A DNA stretch of 64,000 nt from Galbibacter mesophilus (GTDB lineage Bacteria > Bacteroidota > Bacteroidia > Flavobacteriales > Flavobacteriaceae), in the NCBI RefSeq assembly GCF_023721415.1, contig NZ_JAMQVC010000001.1, positions 1,302,001-1,366,000 on the forward strand, in the 5' to 3' direction. Under the pieces are notes generated by a model, which was not told where the DNA came from, ran no database searches, and saw nothing but the letters and a program-made list of their open reading frames with translations. Position numbers and translations under genes: made by a program. Position 1 is the first letter of the stretch; every line of letters starts with the position of its first letter. This document shows positions 26,502 through 34,910 of the stretch, piece after piece.

Positions 26502-27377
26502 CTATTTTTTTGCTAATAACAGCTTCCATGCGGAAACAGTTTTATTTTCAGCTATTAAATTTTGTGCGTAGGTGTGTATTTCAGTTTCATCGTTGGTACT
26601 TAAAACCTCCCTCGCTTTAGCATTATTTTTAATAAAATCCTCAATTTCTGTTTCGGTTGGTAGAACATCTACATTGGCTAAAATTCCCAAATCATTTCCG
26701 GTTAAAACCGTACTTTTCCTAATGTTGTCCGGCAGCCCATCAAAGCCAATTCCTAAAGTAGACAGAGGTTTTGGGACTTCAAACATTCCCAAATTGGCTC
26801 TGCTGTACCAATTTCCGCCCATTCTACTTACCAAATCAATTTTATGCTGGTCTATTTGTCCGCTTTCATCCAAAACGTCTTCATCAATATGCATTTTTAA
26901 CACTTCGCACACGATTAAATTTCCGGCACCTCCTTCTTCGCCCAAGGCGATAACTTCATTCACTTTGCATTCAAATTGCACAGGAGATTCCGCTACACGA
27001 AAAGGCTTGACAGTTTCCGAAGGTAGCATCGTTAATCCTGCTTTTTCAAATTCGTTTACCCCTTTGGCATATTCGGTGCTACTTAAAGAAACTTGTTGAA
27101 CCATATTGAAATTAACAATATTTACTACCACTTCTTTAGTTTCCAGAACATTTTCCAACGTATGTTTGGTGGTATTGTCACGTACCCTTCGGTTGGCAGA
27201 AAACACCATAATTGGCGGATTGGAACTATACACATTAAAGAAGCTGAATGGTGATAAATTCACCTCTCCAGAATTACTTATTGTGCTTGCAAAAGCAATA
27301 GGTCTAGGGCCTACTGCACCTAATAAATATCCGTGAAGTTTGCCGGTTGAAATCTCTTTCGGATTGATTGAAAGCAT
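26502..27377 (-). CDS. Flavin reductase-like (FMN-binding) protein
   Basis: The 291-residue protein starts with the flavin reductase-like fold: GAVGPRPIAFASTISNSGEVNLSPFSFFNVYSSNPP, which holds FMN, then RDNTTKHTLENVLETKEVVVNIV. It belongs to the DIM6/NTAB group with a C-terminal extension of about 90 residues. It likely binds FMN and may reduce free flavin or a quinone-like substrate. The substrate is not readable. Confidence 0.85.
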   Translation of the reverse strand: MLSINPKEISTGKLHGYLLGAVGPRPIAFASTISNSGEVNLSPFSFFNVYSSNPPIMVFSANRRVRDNTTKHTLENVLETKEVVVNIVNFNMVQQVSLSSTEYAKGVNEFEKAGLTMLPSETVKPFRVAESPVQFECKVNEVIALGEEGGAGNLIVCEVLKMHIDEDVLDESGQIDQHKIDLVSRMGGNWYSRANLGMFEVPKPLSTLGIGFDGLPDNIRKSTVLTGNDLGILANVDVLPTETEIEDFIKNNAKAREVLSTNDETEIHTYAQNLIAENKTVSAWKLLLAKK

Positions 27378-27636
27378 AGCTTTGTTTTAGACAAAAATAA
27401 GGGAAATTAAAGACGGACGAAAATGTTTCTTAGCCGAGGATTTACATTATTTTTAGTAATGAATTATAAAGCGAAACAATAAAAGTGAAGCTTTTACTTT
27501 ATATTTATACCAGTTCTTGTTTGAAATTACTGAAAAAGAAAGGAAAAAAGAACGTTTTATAGCAGTCATTTCAAATAGGTTATAACCTGACAGGTCTATT
27601 GCATTCACTTGATTCAGCATCAATTGTTTTAGTAAA

Positions 27637-28779
27637 ATGAAAAAAACCACTCGTTGGATTCTTATCATATCCTCTTTTGTAATTGTTGTTTCCATACTTT
27701 GGAATACGTATGTGTTTTTTCAGAAATTTAAAGAGGAAGAGCGTACTAAAATGAAAATTTGGGCAGAGGCGCTTGGTGAATTTCTGCAAACTACCGACTT
27801 GGATAGGGATTTAGGGAATCTTACATTGGCCGTGATAAAAAATAATACCAGCACCCCTATGATTTATGTTGGTAAAGACGGTGAAATTCGCTCCAACAAC
27901 CTTCCGGAAAATAAAGCTGGCGACTCTATTTATATTCAGAAAAAAATTAAACAATTCAATAGCGAAAACGACCCGATTGAAGTTACTTTTCGAACCGATA
28001 AATACGGTACGCTTTACTATGGCAATTCTGATGTTTTAAATAACCTGAAGTATTATCCCATTGCATTAATTTTGATTATCGTTTTTTTTAGTGCCGCTGT
28101 ATATTTCTTTTTCAGAATTTCTAAAGTGGCAGACCAAAATAAGTTGTGGGCCGGAATGGCGAAAGAAACTGCGCATCAAATAGGGACGCCATTATCTTCT
28201 CTTTTGGGCTGGTCTGAATTGCTAAAATCTGAAAATGTAAGTCCGACTATTACGGAAGAAATTGAAAAGGATATAGACAGACTTTCTACCATTACCGATC
28301 GATTCTCCAAAATAGGCTCCGTTCCCAAATTGGAGAAGCTTGATATTATTTCAGAAACAAAAAAATCTTTTGATTACCTGAAAGCGCGGAGTTCTAAATT
28401 AGTAGAATTTAACTTCATTGCTCCGACCGAAGAAATTTACTGTTTGGTAAATTCCCAACTTTATGGATGGACCATTGAGAATTTGATTAAGAATGCCATT
28501 GACGCCATGAAGGGGAAGGGAAGATTGACAATTGAAATTAAAAAGGATAAGAAAACCGTTAAAATTAACGTTATAGATAGTGGTAAAGGAATTCATAAAA
28601 GTGATTATCTAAAGATTTTTAATCCGGGCTATACCACAAAGAAGCGAGGGTGGGGGCTAGGATTGTCTTTGGTGAAAAGAATTATTGAGAATTACCACGA
28701 CGGAAAAGTAAAAGTTTTACATTCCGTTATCGATAAAGGGAGCACACTGCAAATTTTGTTAAAAACAGTAGATGATTAA
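27637..28779 (+). CDS. Sensor histidine kinase (orphan)
   Basis: The 380-residue kinase has two spans (about residues 8-28 and 143-165) around a small extracytoplasmic sensor domain of about 110 residues. The H box AKETAHQIGTPLSSLLGW has H180 as phosphorylation site, the N box is NLIKNAIDAM and the G boxes are DSGKGI and GWGLGLSLVKRI. No response regulator is next to it. From the family it autophosphorylates and passes phosphate to an unlinked regulator. Confidence 0.93.
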   Translation: MKKTTRWILIISSFVIVVSILWNTYVFFQKFKEEERTKMKIWAEALGEFLQTTDLDRDLGNLTLAVIKNNTSTPMIYVGKDGEIRSNNLPENKAGDSIYIQKKIKQFNSENDPIEVTFRTDKYGTLYYGNSDVLNNLKYYPIALILIIVFFSAAVYFFFRISKVADQNKLWAGMAKETAHQIGTPLSSLLGWSELLKSENVSPTITEEIEKDIDRLSTITDRFSKIGSVPKLEKLDIISETKKSFDYLKARSSKLVEFNFIAPTEEIYCLVNSQLYGWTIENLIKNAIDAMKGKGRLTIEIKKDKKTVKINVIDSGKGIHKSDYLKIFNPGYTTKKRGWGLGLSLVKRIIENYHDGKVKVLHSVIDKGSTLQILLKTVDD

Positions 28780-28799
28780 ATTGTCTTGCAAAATTTTAC

Positions 28800-28834
28800 T
28801 TTGGAACATAAACCCTCGGAAGAGGATAAATTTG
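28800..28834 (+). promoter_or_regulatory. Promoter of the zinc-ribbon membrane protein gene
   Basis: TTTG (28800-28803) and TAAATTTG (28827-28834) match both Bacteroidota boxes, with 23 bases between. The start codon GTG at 28852 follows 17 bases later. Confidence 0.6.
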
Positions 28835-28851
28835 CATAAAAACAACAACCA

Positions 28852-29196
28852 GTGAGTATAAAACAAAAAGAAATTAAACAAACACCGCTAACCAATAACT
28901 GTCCGGAGTGCTTTTCCAACGACGGACTTATGCTTACTTTTCATCAAAAGCATATTGAAAATGCTTGGTATAAAAAGGCGACCGATACAATTTCAGATAC
29001 GATTGTATGCCACAAATGCCATACAACTATTTACCCCGTACGATGGACGGAAGATATTGAACGTGTTCGGGAATTTTATTTAAAATCGGTAGGGAAGCCA
29101 AAAACATTTTTTAAGCTTACTAGACTGTCTGTTTTTGTTTTGATTGGAGTTGCTTCAGTAAGTATTGCCTTGGTAGTGTTCCTTCAGCAAATGTAA
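28852..29196 (+). CDS. Small zinc-ribbon protein with C-terminal membrane anchor
   Basis: The 114-residue product has two Cys pairs (CPEC near residue 17 and CHKC near residue 53), a likely zinc ribbon. One hydrophobic segment at the end (SVFVLIGVASVSIALVVFLQ) suggests a tail-anchored protein facing the cytoplasm. The start is GTG 28852, supported by the promoter just upstream. The function is unknown. Confidence 0.72.
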   Translation: MSIKQKEIKQTPLTNNCPECFSNDGLMLTFHQKHIENAWYKKATDTISDTIVCHKCHTTIYPVRWTEDIERVREFYLKSVGKPKTFFKLTRLSVFVLIGVASVSIALVVFLQQM

Positions 29197-29198
29197 AT

Positions 29199-29588
29199 TT
29201 ACATCGCTGCATTTATTTTATCGGCTAGTGTAGAAAATTCGTCTTCCGTTAAGGAAACTTTATGTTGAAAGGTCATTTCACTCATATTGTTTAGCGGTAT
29301 CAAGTGAACGTGAACATGTGGCACTTCCAAGCCAACAACAGCAATGCCCACGCGCTTACATTCCACAGTTTTTTCCAAAGCCTTCGCCACTTTTCGTGAG
29401 AAAGCCATTAAACCCATATAAGTATCTTCATCTAAGTCAAAAATTTTGTCCACTTCTTTCTTGGGGATGCAAAGTGTATGTCCCTTAGCATTGGGGTTGA
29501 TGTCTAAAAAAGCATAGAAATCTTCGTCTTCTGCTACTTTATAGCTAGGGATTTCCCCATTGATTATTTTGGTAAAAATTGATGCCAT
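29199..29588 (-). CDS. HIT-family hydrolase
   Basis: The 129-residue protein has the histidine triad PHVHVHLIP (H91, H93, H95) and the N-terminal FTKIINGEIPSYKVAEDEDFYAFLDI. HIT proteins hydrolyse nucleoside phosphoramidates or dinucleotides such as AMP-lysine and Ap4A. It converges on the zinc-ribbon gene. Confidence 0.95.
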   Translation of the reverse strand: MASIFTKIINGEIPSYKVAEDEDFYAFLDINPNAKGHTLCIPKKEVDKIFDLDEDTYMGLMAFSRKVAKALEKTVECKRVGIAVVGLEVPHVHVHLIPLNNMSEMTFQHKVSLTEDEFSTLADKINAAM

Positions 29589-29628
29589 GGTTTCAGATAT
29601 TAGTCGTAATGTATTGTCAATCTAAAAT

Positions 29629-29662
29629 AAAAAAGGTTTGACCCTTAGCCAAACCTTTTTTA
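29629..29662. terminator. Bidirectional terminator between HIT gene and trxA
   Basis: AAAAAAGGTTTG and CAAACCTTTTTT form a perfect 12-bp stem that reads as a terminator on either strand. It lies 17 bases after the trxA stop, so it ends trxA transcription on the - strand before the HIT gene. Confidence 0.85.
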
Positions 29663-29679
29663 TAAAAGAAGATGAATTA

Positions 29680-29997
29680 TTATAATAATTCGTCGATTGC
29701 TTCGCTGTATGCTGTTTTAGGAGCAACACCAACTTGGCGTCCCACTACCTCTCCGTTTTGGAAAACCAATACAGTAGGAATGTTTCTTACGCCGTATTTA
29801 GCAGCAAACTCTTGGTTAGCATCTACATCTACCTTACCAATAACCGCTTTTCCATCGTACTCCTCACTAAGTTGATCAATAATGGGAGCAACCATTCTAC
29901 AAGGTCCACACCAAGCAGCCCAAAAATCTACTAAAACCGGTTTGTCGCTTTTTAAAACTACTTCATCAAAAGTAGCATCTGTTATCTCTAAAGCCAT
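29680..29997 (-). CDS. trxA: Thioredoxin
   Basis: The 105-residue protein has the canonical active site WCGPC (C30, C33) in DFWAAWCGPCRMVAP and the cis-proline in VRNIPTVLVF. It is the cytoplasmic dithiol reductant for ribonucleotide reductase and other targets. A -7 box TAAATTTG lies about 40 bases upstream. Confidence 0.97.
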   Translation of the reverse strand: MALEITDATFDEVVLKSDKPVLVDFWAAWCGPCRMVAPIIDQLSEEYDGKAVIGKVDVDANQEFAAKYGVRNIPTVLVFQNGEVVGRQVGVAPKTAYSEAIDELL

Positions 29998-30038
29998 TTT
30001 GTATAATTTTAATTTATATTCAAGTTTGTATTATAATG

Positions 30039-30046
30039 CAAATTTA
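30039..30046 (-). promoter_or_regulatory. -7 box of the trxA promoter
   Basis: TAAATTTG on the - strand matches the consensus exactly. A TTTG lies 14 bases upstream, closer than usual, so only the -7 box is firm. Confidence 0.5.
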
Positions 30047-30167
30047 GTCAATTATTTCTCCAAACCTTACAGGAGCTATATTTGTTTTGATTATCAAGGT
30101 ATTTAGTTTGTTAATTGTAATCTTAACAAAAGCAATTTAAGAAGATGAAAATCGTTATCTTGTTAAT

Positions 30168-30584
30168 ATGAATAGAATATTGTTGTTCTTTAGCTTCGTT
30201 TTCATAAGTGGCATCGTAAGGTCGCAGGAAAGCACATTTTCTGAAGATAGTTTAAAATGGGTGCCGCTTTATGTAAAAGCGTCTGCTTACAATTCCTTGG
30301 CGGGCCAAACGGTTGGTAACCCTGCTTTAAGTGCTTGGGGAGACACCTTGCAGCCGGGCATGAAAGCTATTGCCATTTCACGGGACTTATTAAAATTGGG
30401 AATTACGCACAATACCCCAGTAAGAATTGAAGGACTGGACGGCTTTTATTTGGTAAAAGATAAAATGAATGCACGTTACCGGAAAAAAATAGATGTGTAT
30501 ATGGGTGAAGAGTTACAAAAAGCGAGAAACTTCGGGAATAAATATTTGAAAATTTGGTATGGAGTTCCTATCGATAAGAATTGA
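30168..30584 (+). CDS. Exported 3D-domain protein
   Basis: The 138-residue protein has a signal peptide (about residues 1-20, ending SQES) and a 3D-type double-psi barrel: ASAYNSLAGQTVGNPALSAWGDTLQPGMKAIAIS, then VRIEGLDGFYLVKDKMNARYRKKIDVYMG. The three aspartates of the fold are in WGD, KDK and IDV. The fold occurs in MltA and related wall-associated proteins; a peptidoglycan role is likely but the exact activity is unknown. Confidence 0.82.
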   Translation: MNRILLFFSFVFISGIVRSQESTFSEDSLKWVPLYVKASAYNSLAGQTVGNPALSAWGDTLQPGMKAIAISRDLLKLGITHNTPVRIEGLDGFYLVKDKMNARYRKKIDVYMGEELQKARNFGNKYLKIWYGVPIDKN

Positions 30585-31347
30585 TGATAGGTAGTTATTA
30601 GATCCGTTCTAAGCTATACCTTACCCACAGCTACCAATTAACTTTTGCTCACTTGGAGATTGAAAACTGGCTTGGTTTTGTAGCGTTTTCTGAAAATTCG
30701 TCTTTTTAACAAGTTTTGACAGATATATCTCTAATTTACGAATGGATTCAAACGATTCCAGATCAATTTAAAATATAGTAATTCATGCCACCTTCTCAGT
30801 AAGGCATTGGCGCACGAAGTTATCCAAAGCGCTACATCTTTATCGCAAAGTAAAAAATAATGGTTGCATCTAATTAATTATTAATATTTTATGTATTTTT
30901 AGATTAAATTCTTTCCCCTAAACACTGCATATTAGTTTTAACAACCTTAAAAACGAATAAAAAGTGTCCATTTTCTTATTCTCTGGGGTAATCAAGTTAT
31001 TGCGTAGATGTAAGGAACAATTTAAAACTTTTCCGCTTGCGGCAATAAAAAAATTGGCTTTGAAAGTCAATGTAAACAATGCTGGGATTGAAGAAAATTA
31101 TCATGCTCTTTTCGGAACCTGCATCAGCAGAATATTACCAAATTTCAATACCTCCTATTCCACATTATGGGCAGATATTGGCAAAGAATCTTTACAGCCA
31201 ATCACCTGTGATAAAATAACTCTTTCAAAAACTATTAATCAGAACCCAAGGCATATACACAACCAAGTATATGCTTATACTGAGGTGCCTTTTATGGATA
31301 AATCTTTTAATAATGAACGATCAACTTAATAAATAAATACAAATAAA
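30585..31347 (+). other. Gap before the sulfatase block; no convincing gene
   Basis: This 763-base stretch precedes the accessory block. Short fragments of open frame appear, but none with a domain. One 121-codon frame (30964-31329, GTG start, MSIFLFSGVIKLLRRCKEQF...) is open. I recognise no family, and it could be decayed or chance. Poor coding character suggests remnants at an insertion boundary. Confidence 0.4.
30964..31329 (+). CDS. Doubtful 121-residue open frame
   Basis: The frame opens with GTG and ends 18 bases before the DUF1254 gene, where a leader or an upstream gene might lie. The product has no signal peptide and no domain or repeat that I recognise. It is kept only because it is open, on the same strand and close to the block. 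It may be a remnant of a larger gene. Confidence 0.2.
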   Translation: MSIFLFSGVIKLLRRCKEQFKTFPLAAIKKLALKVNVNNAGIEENYHALFGTCISRILPNFNTSYSTLWADIGKESLQPITCDKITLSKTINQNPRHIHNQVYAYTEVPFMDKSFNNERST

Positions 31348-32433
31348 ATGAAAACAACATTTCTATCAATAGCAGTATGCTTTATGACCATTGTGGTTAC
31401 CAGTTGCAAACAGCAGAAAAAAGAGGGTAAAACGACAACAGAAGATACCGTTGCCGCTACAGAAGATAATAAAGTAAGCGTTACCAAAGATAATTTTGCC
31501 AGGGCCATGTGCGATTTAGCCATGCAAAAAGAGTTTGCCCAAGGGGGCGACAATGCTTTTAATCATCACCGAAAGCCAATGCCGCTTGATGAGCAGCCCG
31601 CTCCGCTTATGAACAGGGATACCAACTATTCCTTCGCCATATTGGACGGTAGAGGAGATGTAGCCATTACTTTACCGGAAACAGATGGCCGCTATATGTC
31701 TTTACACGTGATGAACCACGACCACGTAACCGCCTTTGTATATTATGGCCCGGGTCGCTATGTAATTCCTGCCGATAAAACTACTGATTTCTTTTATGCC
31801 AACGTTCGCATCCAAATAGATGCCAGCGATCCCGATGATGTCAAAAAGGTAAATGACTATCAAGATCAGCTGAAGATTGAATTTTTGAATGGTTATCAAC
31901 CCAAATCATTCCAGGTGACCAATTGGAATATGGAAGAGTTTGAACAACAGCGCAAGCATTATGTGAAAATTGCTCAAGAGGAAGGCGTAAGGGGAACCAT
32001 GGGAACTTTAGACGATCCGGTTTCCACGGAAGATAGAAACCGAGGGGTTGCAATTGCTACTGGACTTTTGCCAGATGAGGATGCGGTGTACTTTACTGAA
32101 AGGTATGATGTGGAAAAAGATAAAACCTACAAAGTGACCTATCAGGTACCTGAGATGCGGGATGAGGAACTTGGTTTTTATTCCGTGACCATCTATGGGG
32201 CAGACCAGCATTTAAAAACCGATGAGGGATCTATTATTAGTAATGATAAGATTAAGCTTAATCCCGATGGAAAAACTTTCGATCTCTATTATGTGCCGCA
32301 AGACCAATTTGCGAAGGCAGATTATGCCAACAAAGTATTGGTGCCATCAAAACCATTCTGGATTTGTTTTAGGGTATACATCCCAAGCGAATCGGTAATC
32401 GATGGGGGCTATGTTTTACCCGAAGTAAAATAA
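31348..32433 (+). CDS. DUF1254/DUF1214 lipoprotein (first copy)
   Basis: The 361-residue protein has a lipoprotein signal ending VVTSC (C20). An N-terminal DUF1254-like part follows (DGRGDVAITLPETDGRYMSLHVMNHDHVTAFVYYGPGRYVIP), then a C-terminal DUF1214-like part (YQVPEMRDEELGFYSVTIYGADQHL, and PFWICFRVYIPSESVIDGGYVLPEVK). These domains pair in exported proteins of unknown activity. It is shorter than the second copy at 34.9 kb. It leads the sulfatase block (31.3-40.4 kb), all on one strand. Confidence 0.78.
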   Translation: MKTTFLSIAVCFMTIVVTSCKQQKKEGKTTTEDTVAATEDNKVSVTKDNFARAMCDLAMQKEFAQGGDNAFNHHRKPMPLDEQPAPLMNRDTNYSFAILDGRGDVAITLPETDGRYMSLHVMNHDHVTAFVYYGPGRYVIPADKTTDFFYANVRIQIDASDPDDVKKVNDYQDQLKIEFLNGYQPKSFQVTNWNMEEFEQQRKHYVKIAQEEGVRGTMGTLDDPVSTEDRNRGVAIATGLLPDEDAVYFTERYDVEKDKTYKVTYQVPEMRDEELGFYSVTIYGADQHLKTDEGSIISNDKIKLNPDGKTFDLYYVPQDQFAKADYANKVLVPSKPFWICFRVYIPSESVIDGGYVLPEVK

Positions 32434-32546
32434 GTTATGAAATGCCCATCAACAAAAATTTAAAATTACCGATAGATTAACAGGGCTTTCAATCTGCCTA
32501 CCGGCAAGACGGGTCTGACCAATAAAGAACAACTAAATATTAGGAG

Positions 32547-34883
32547 ATGAAAACAACCATTTTAACACTATCAGCTGTAGCGATTTTTCTAGCTACCATC
32601 AGTCAATTACAAGCACAGGAAAAAAACAAACTTCCCTATGACGATCAGGAGTTTCATGGTAAAATAGGCCGTACTTATAAGGATTCTGAAATGGACTGGC
32701 CAGAATATGTAGAGCCCGAAGAAGGAGCTCCCAATGTGGTGGTTATTTTGCTGGACGATGTAGGTTTTGGTATGATTAGCACTTATGGCGGTCCTGTGCC
32801 TACGCCACATTTGGATTCATTGGCCAGTGAAGGCCTGCGCTACAACCGCTTCCACACCACGGCTATATGTGCGGCCACCCGAGCAGCGCTAATTACAGGT
32901 AGAAATCACCACAACGCCTCCAGCGGTTTCTTGCCGGAGTGGTCAACAGGCTTTCCAGGCTATACTTCGATGATTCCAAGAAGTACCACGCCTATCAGCA
33001 AGGTGATGAAATACAATGGGATGAACACGGCTTGGTTTGGTAAAAACCACAACACGCCCGACTGGGAAACTTCCCCTGCTGGACCTTTCGATCGCTGGCC
33101 AACAGGGATGGGATTTGATTATTTTTATGGCTTCAATGCCGGGGAGACCGACCAATACAATCCTGTAATCTTTGAAAACACCCTTCCGGTCGAGCCAGAA
33201 ACGACTCCGGAAGAAGGCTATCACTTTATGGCCGATATGACTGACAAGGCCATCGACTGGATGAAATTGCAAAAGTCCATTTCTCCAGACAAACCCGTCT
33301 TTATGTATTTCGCCCCAGGGGCCATCCATGCGCCACATCACACACCTAAAGAATGGCGGGATAAGTTTAAAGGAAAGTTTGACCATGGCTGGGACAAGCA
33401 ACGTGAAATCACTTACGCGCGCCAAAAAGAAATGGGCATTATTCCGGCAGATGCTAAACTGTCTGCCCGAAATGAAAATATAAAAGCCTGGAATTCACTT
33501 TCAGCCGATGAGCAAAAGTTTTATGCACTTTTACAAGAAAACTACGCTGGCTATATGGCCTATACAGACCATGAAATCGGTCGTTTGTTGCAGGCGATAG
33601 CACAGTTGCCCGATGCTGAAAATACTTTGATAATGTACATTGTAGGCGATAATGGTGCCAGTACCGAAGGCGGTTTGGAAGGAACATTAAATGAAATAAA
33701 AGCCTTAAACGGTATTCAAAGTACACTAAAAGAAAACTTGTCTAGAGCTGATGAAATTGGTGAGCCTGGTTCTGAGCCACATGTGCCCGTAGGTTGGGGT
33801 CTGGCAATGAATACCCCTTTCCCCTGGGCAAAGCAAGTGGCTTCTCACTTTGGCGGCAGCCGAAACCCCATGGTGGTTTCTTGGCCTAAAGTGATCAAAG
33901 ACAAAGGCGGTATACGTTCCCAATTTTTGCACGTAATTGATGTGATGCCTACCGTCTTGGAAGCTACAGGCATGAAAGCGCCTGAATACATAGATGGCGT
34001 GAAGCAAAAACCACTAGATGGTGTTTCTTTTATGAGCACATTCACTAATGCCAATGCTCCTGAAGTGCGTACCACGCAGTATTTTGAAATTTTGGCCAAC
34101 CGTGCCATTTACCACGAAGGATGGGTTGCAGCACACCAGCATACCAAACCATGGAGAATGGACTTGGCTCCTGGCTTTGAAAACCAAACTTGGGAATTGT
34201 ACAATATCGAGGAGGACTTTTCTGAAGCCGTAAATGTAGCTGACCAATACCCGGATAAGCTTAAAGAACTGAAGGATGTGTTTGAAAAAGAAGCGAAAAA
34301 ATATCAGGTATATCCTTTGGATGACCGTGGAGCACAAAGACTTACCGTGCCCAAACCTTCATTGATTGAAGGTAGAACCTCCTTCACCTTTTACGAAGGC
34401 GCGGTTCGACTGCCAGAGACCGTAGCACCAAACACCAAAAACACTTCTTGGACTATGGAGGCCATGCTTGAAACAGCCCCCGGAAACAAAGACGGTGTAG
34501 TAAATGCCATAGGTGGATCCAGTGCTGGATACGCATTGCATGTTAAAAATGGATATCCAACCTTTACTTACAATTATTTTGAAGCAGCAGTAACCGACAT
34601 TAAGTCCAGCAAAAAGCTGCCCGATGGTCTCGCTTCTATTAAGGTAGACTTCCAATATGATGGAGGTGGAGCCGGAAAAGGAGCCGATGTAATCTTGTAC
34701 ATCAACAACGAGAAAGTAGCAGAAGGCCGATTGGACGCCACTGTACCCGCTCGTTTCGGAATTGATACCTTCGGGGTAGGTGTAGATACGGGCTCACCAG
34801 TAACAAAAAACTATTCAGTGAACGAATTTCAGGGGCGAATAGCCGAGGTGAATATTGATTTGAAGCCAAAAAACAAACCATAA
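32547..34883 (+). CDS. Periplasmic arylsulfatase-like protein with CAATR motif
   Basis: The 778-residue protein has a Sec signal peptide (ending about LQAQ, residue 24) and an alkaline phosphatase-fold sulfatase domain. The metal aspartates are D70-D71 in ILLDDVGFG. The sulfatase signature is ICAATRAALITGRN (C108, R112), where the usual proline is alanine. That cysteine is converted to formylglycine by a maturation enzyme. The block NHHNASSG and GRN, and the overall size, resemble large AtsD-type arylsulfatases. The last 130 residues look like a beta-sandwich (concanavalin-like) domain. The substrate is unknown. Confidence 0.9.
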   Translation: MKTTILTLSAVAIFLATISQLQAQEKNKLPYDDQEFHGKIGRTYKDSEMDWPEYVEPEEGAPNVVVILLDDVGFGMISTYGGPVPTPHLDSLASEGLRYNRFHTTAICAATRAALITGRNHHNASSGFLPEWSTGFPGYTSMIPRSTTPISKVMKYNGMNTAWFGKNHNTPDWETSPAGPFDRWPTGMGFDYFYGFNAGETDQYNPVIFENTLPVEPETTPEEGYHFMADMTDKAIDWMKLQKSISPDKPVFMYFAPGAIHAPHHTPKEWRDKFKGKFDHGWDKQREITYARQKEMGIIPADAKLSARNENIKAWNSLSADEQKFYALLQENYAGYMAYTDHEIGRLLQAIAQLPDAENTLIMYIVGDNGASTEGGLEGTLNEIKALNGIQSTLKENLSRADEIGEPGSEPHVPVGWGLAMNTPFPWAKQVASHFGGSRNPMVVSWPKVIKDKGGIRSQFLHVIDVMPTVLEATGMKAPEYIDGVKQKPLDGVSFMSTFTNANAPEVRTTQYFEILANRAIYHEGWVAAHQHTKPWRMDLAPGFENQTWELYNIEEDFSEAVNVADQYPDKLKELKDVFEKEAKKYQVYPLDDRGAQRLTVPKPSLIEGRTSFTFYEGAVRLPETVAPNTKNTSWTMEAMLETAPGNKDGVVNAIGGSSAGYALHVKNGYPTFTYNYFEAAVTDIKSSKKLPDGLASIKVDFQYDGGGAGKGADVILYINNEKVAEGRLDATVPARFGIDTFGVGVDTGSPVTKNYSVNEFQGRIAEVNIDLKPKNKP

Positions 34884-34910
34884 TCCAATTTTAGAAATAA
34901 ACACAGAACC

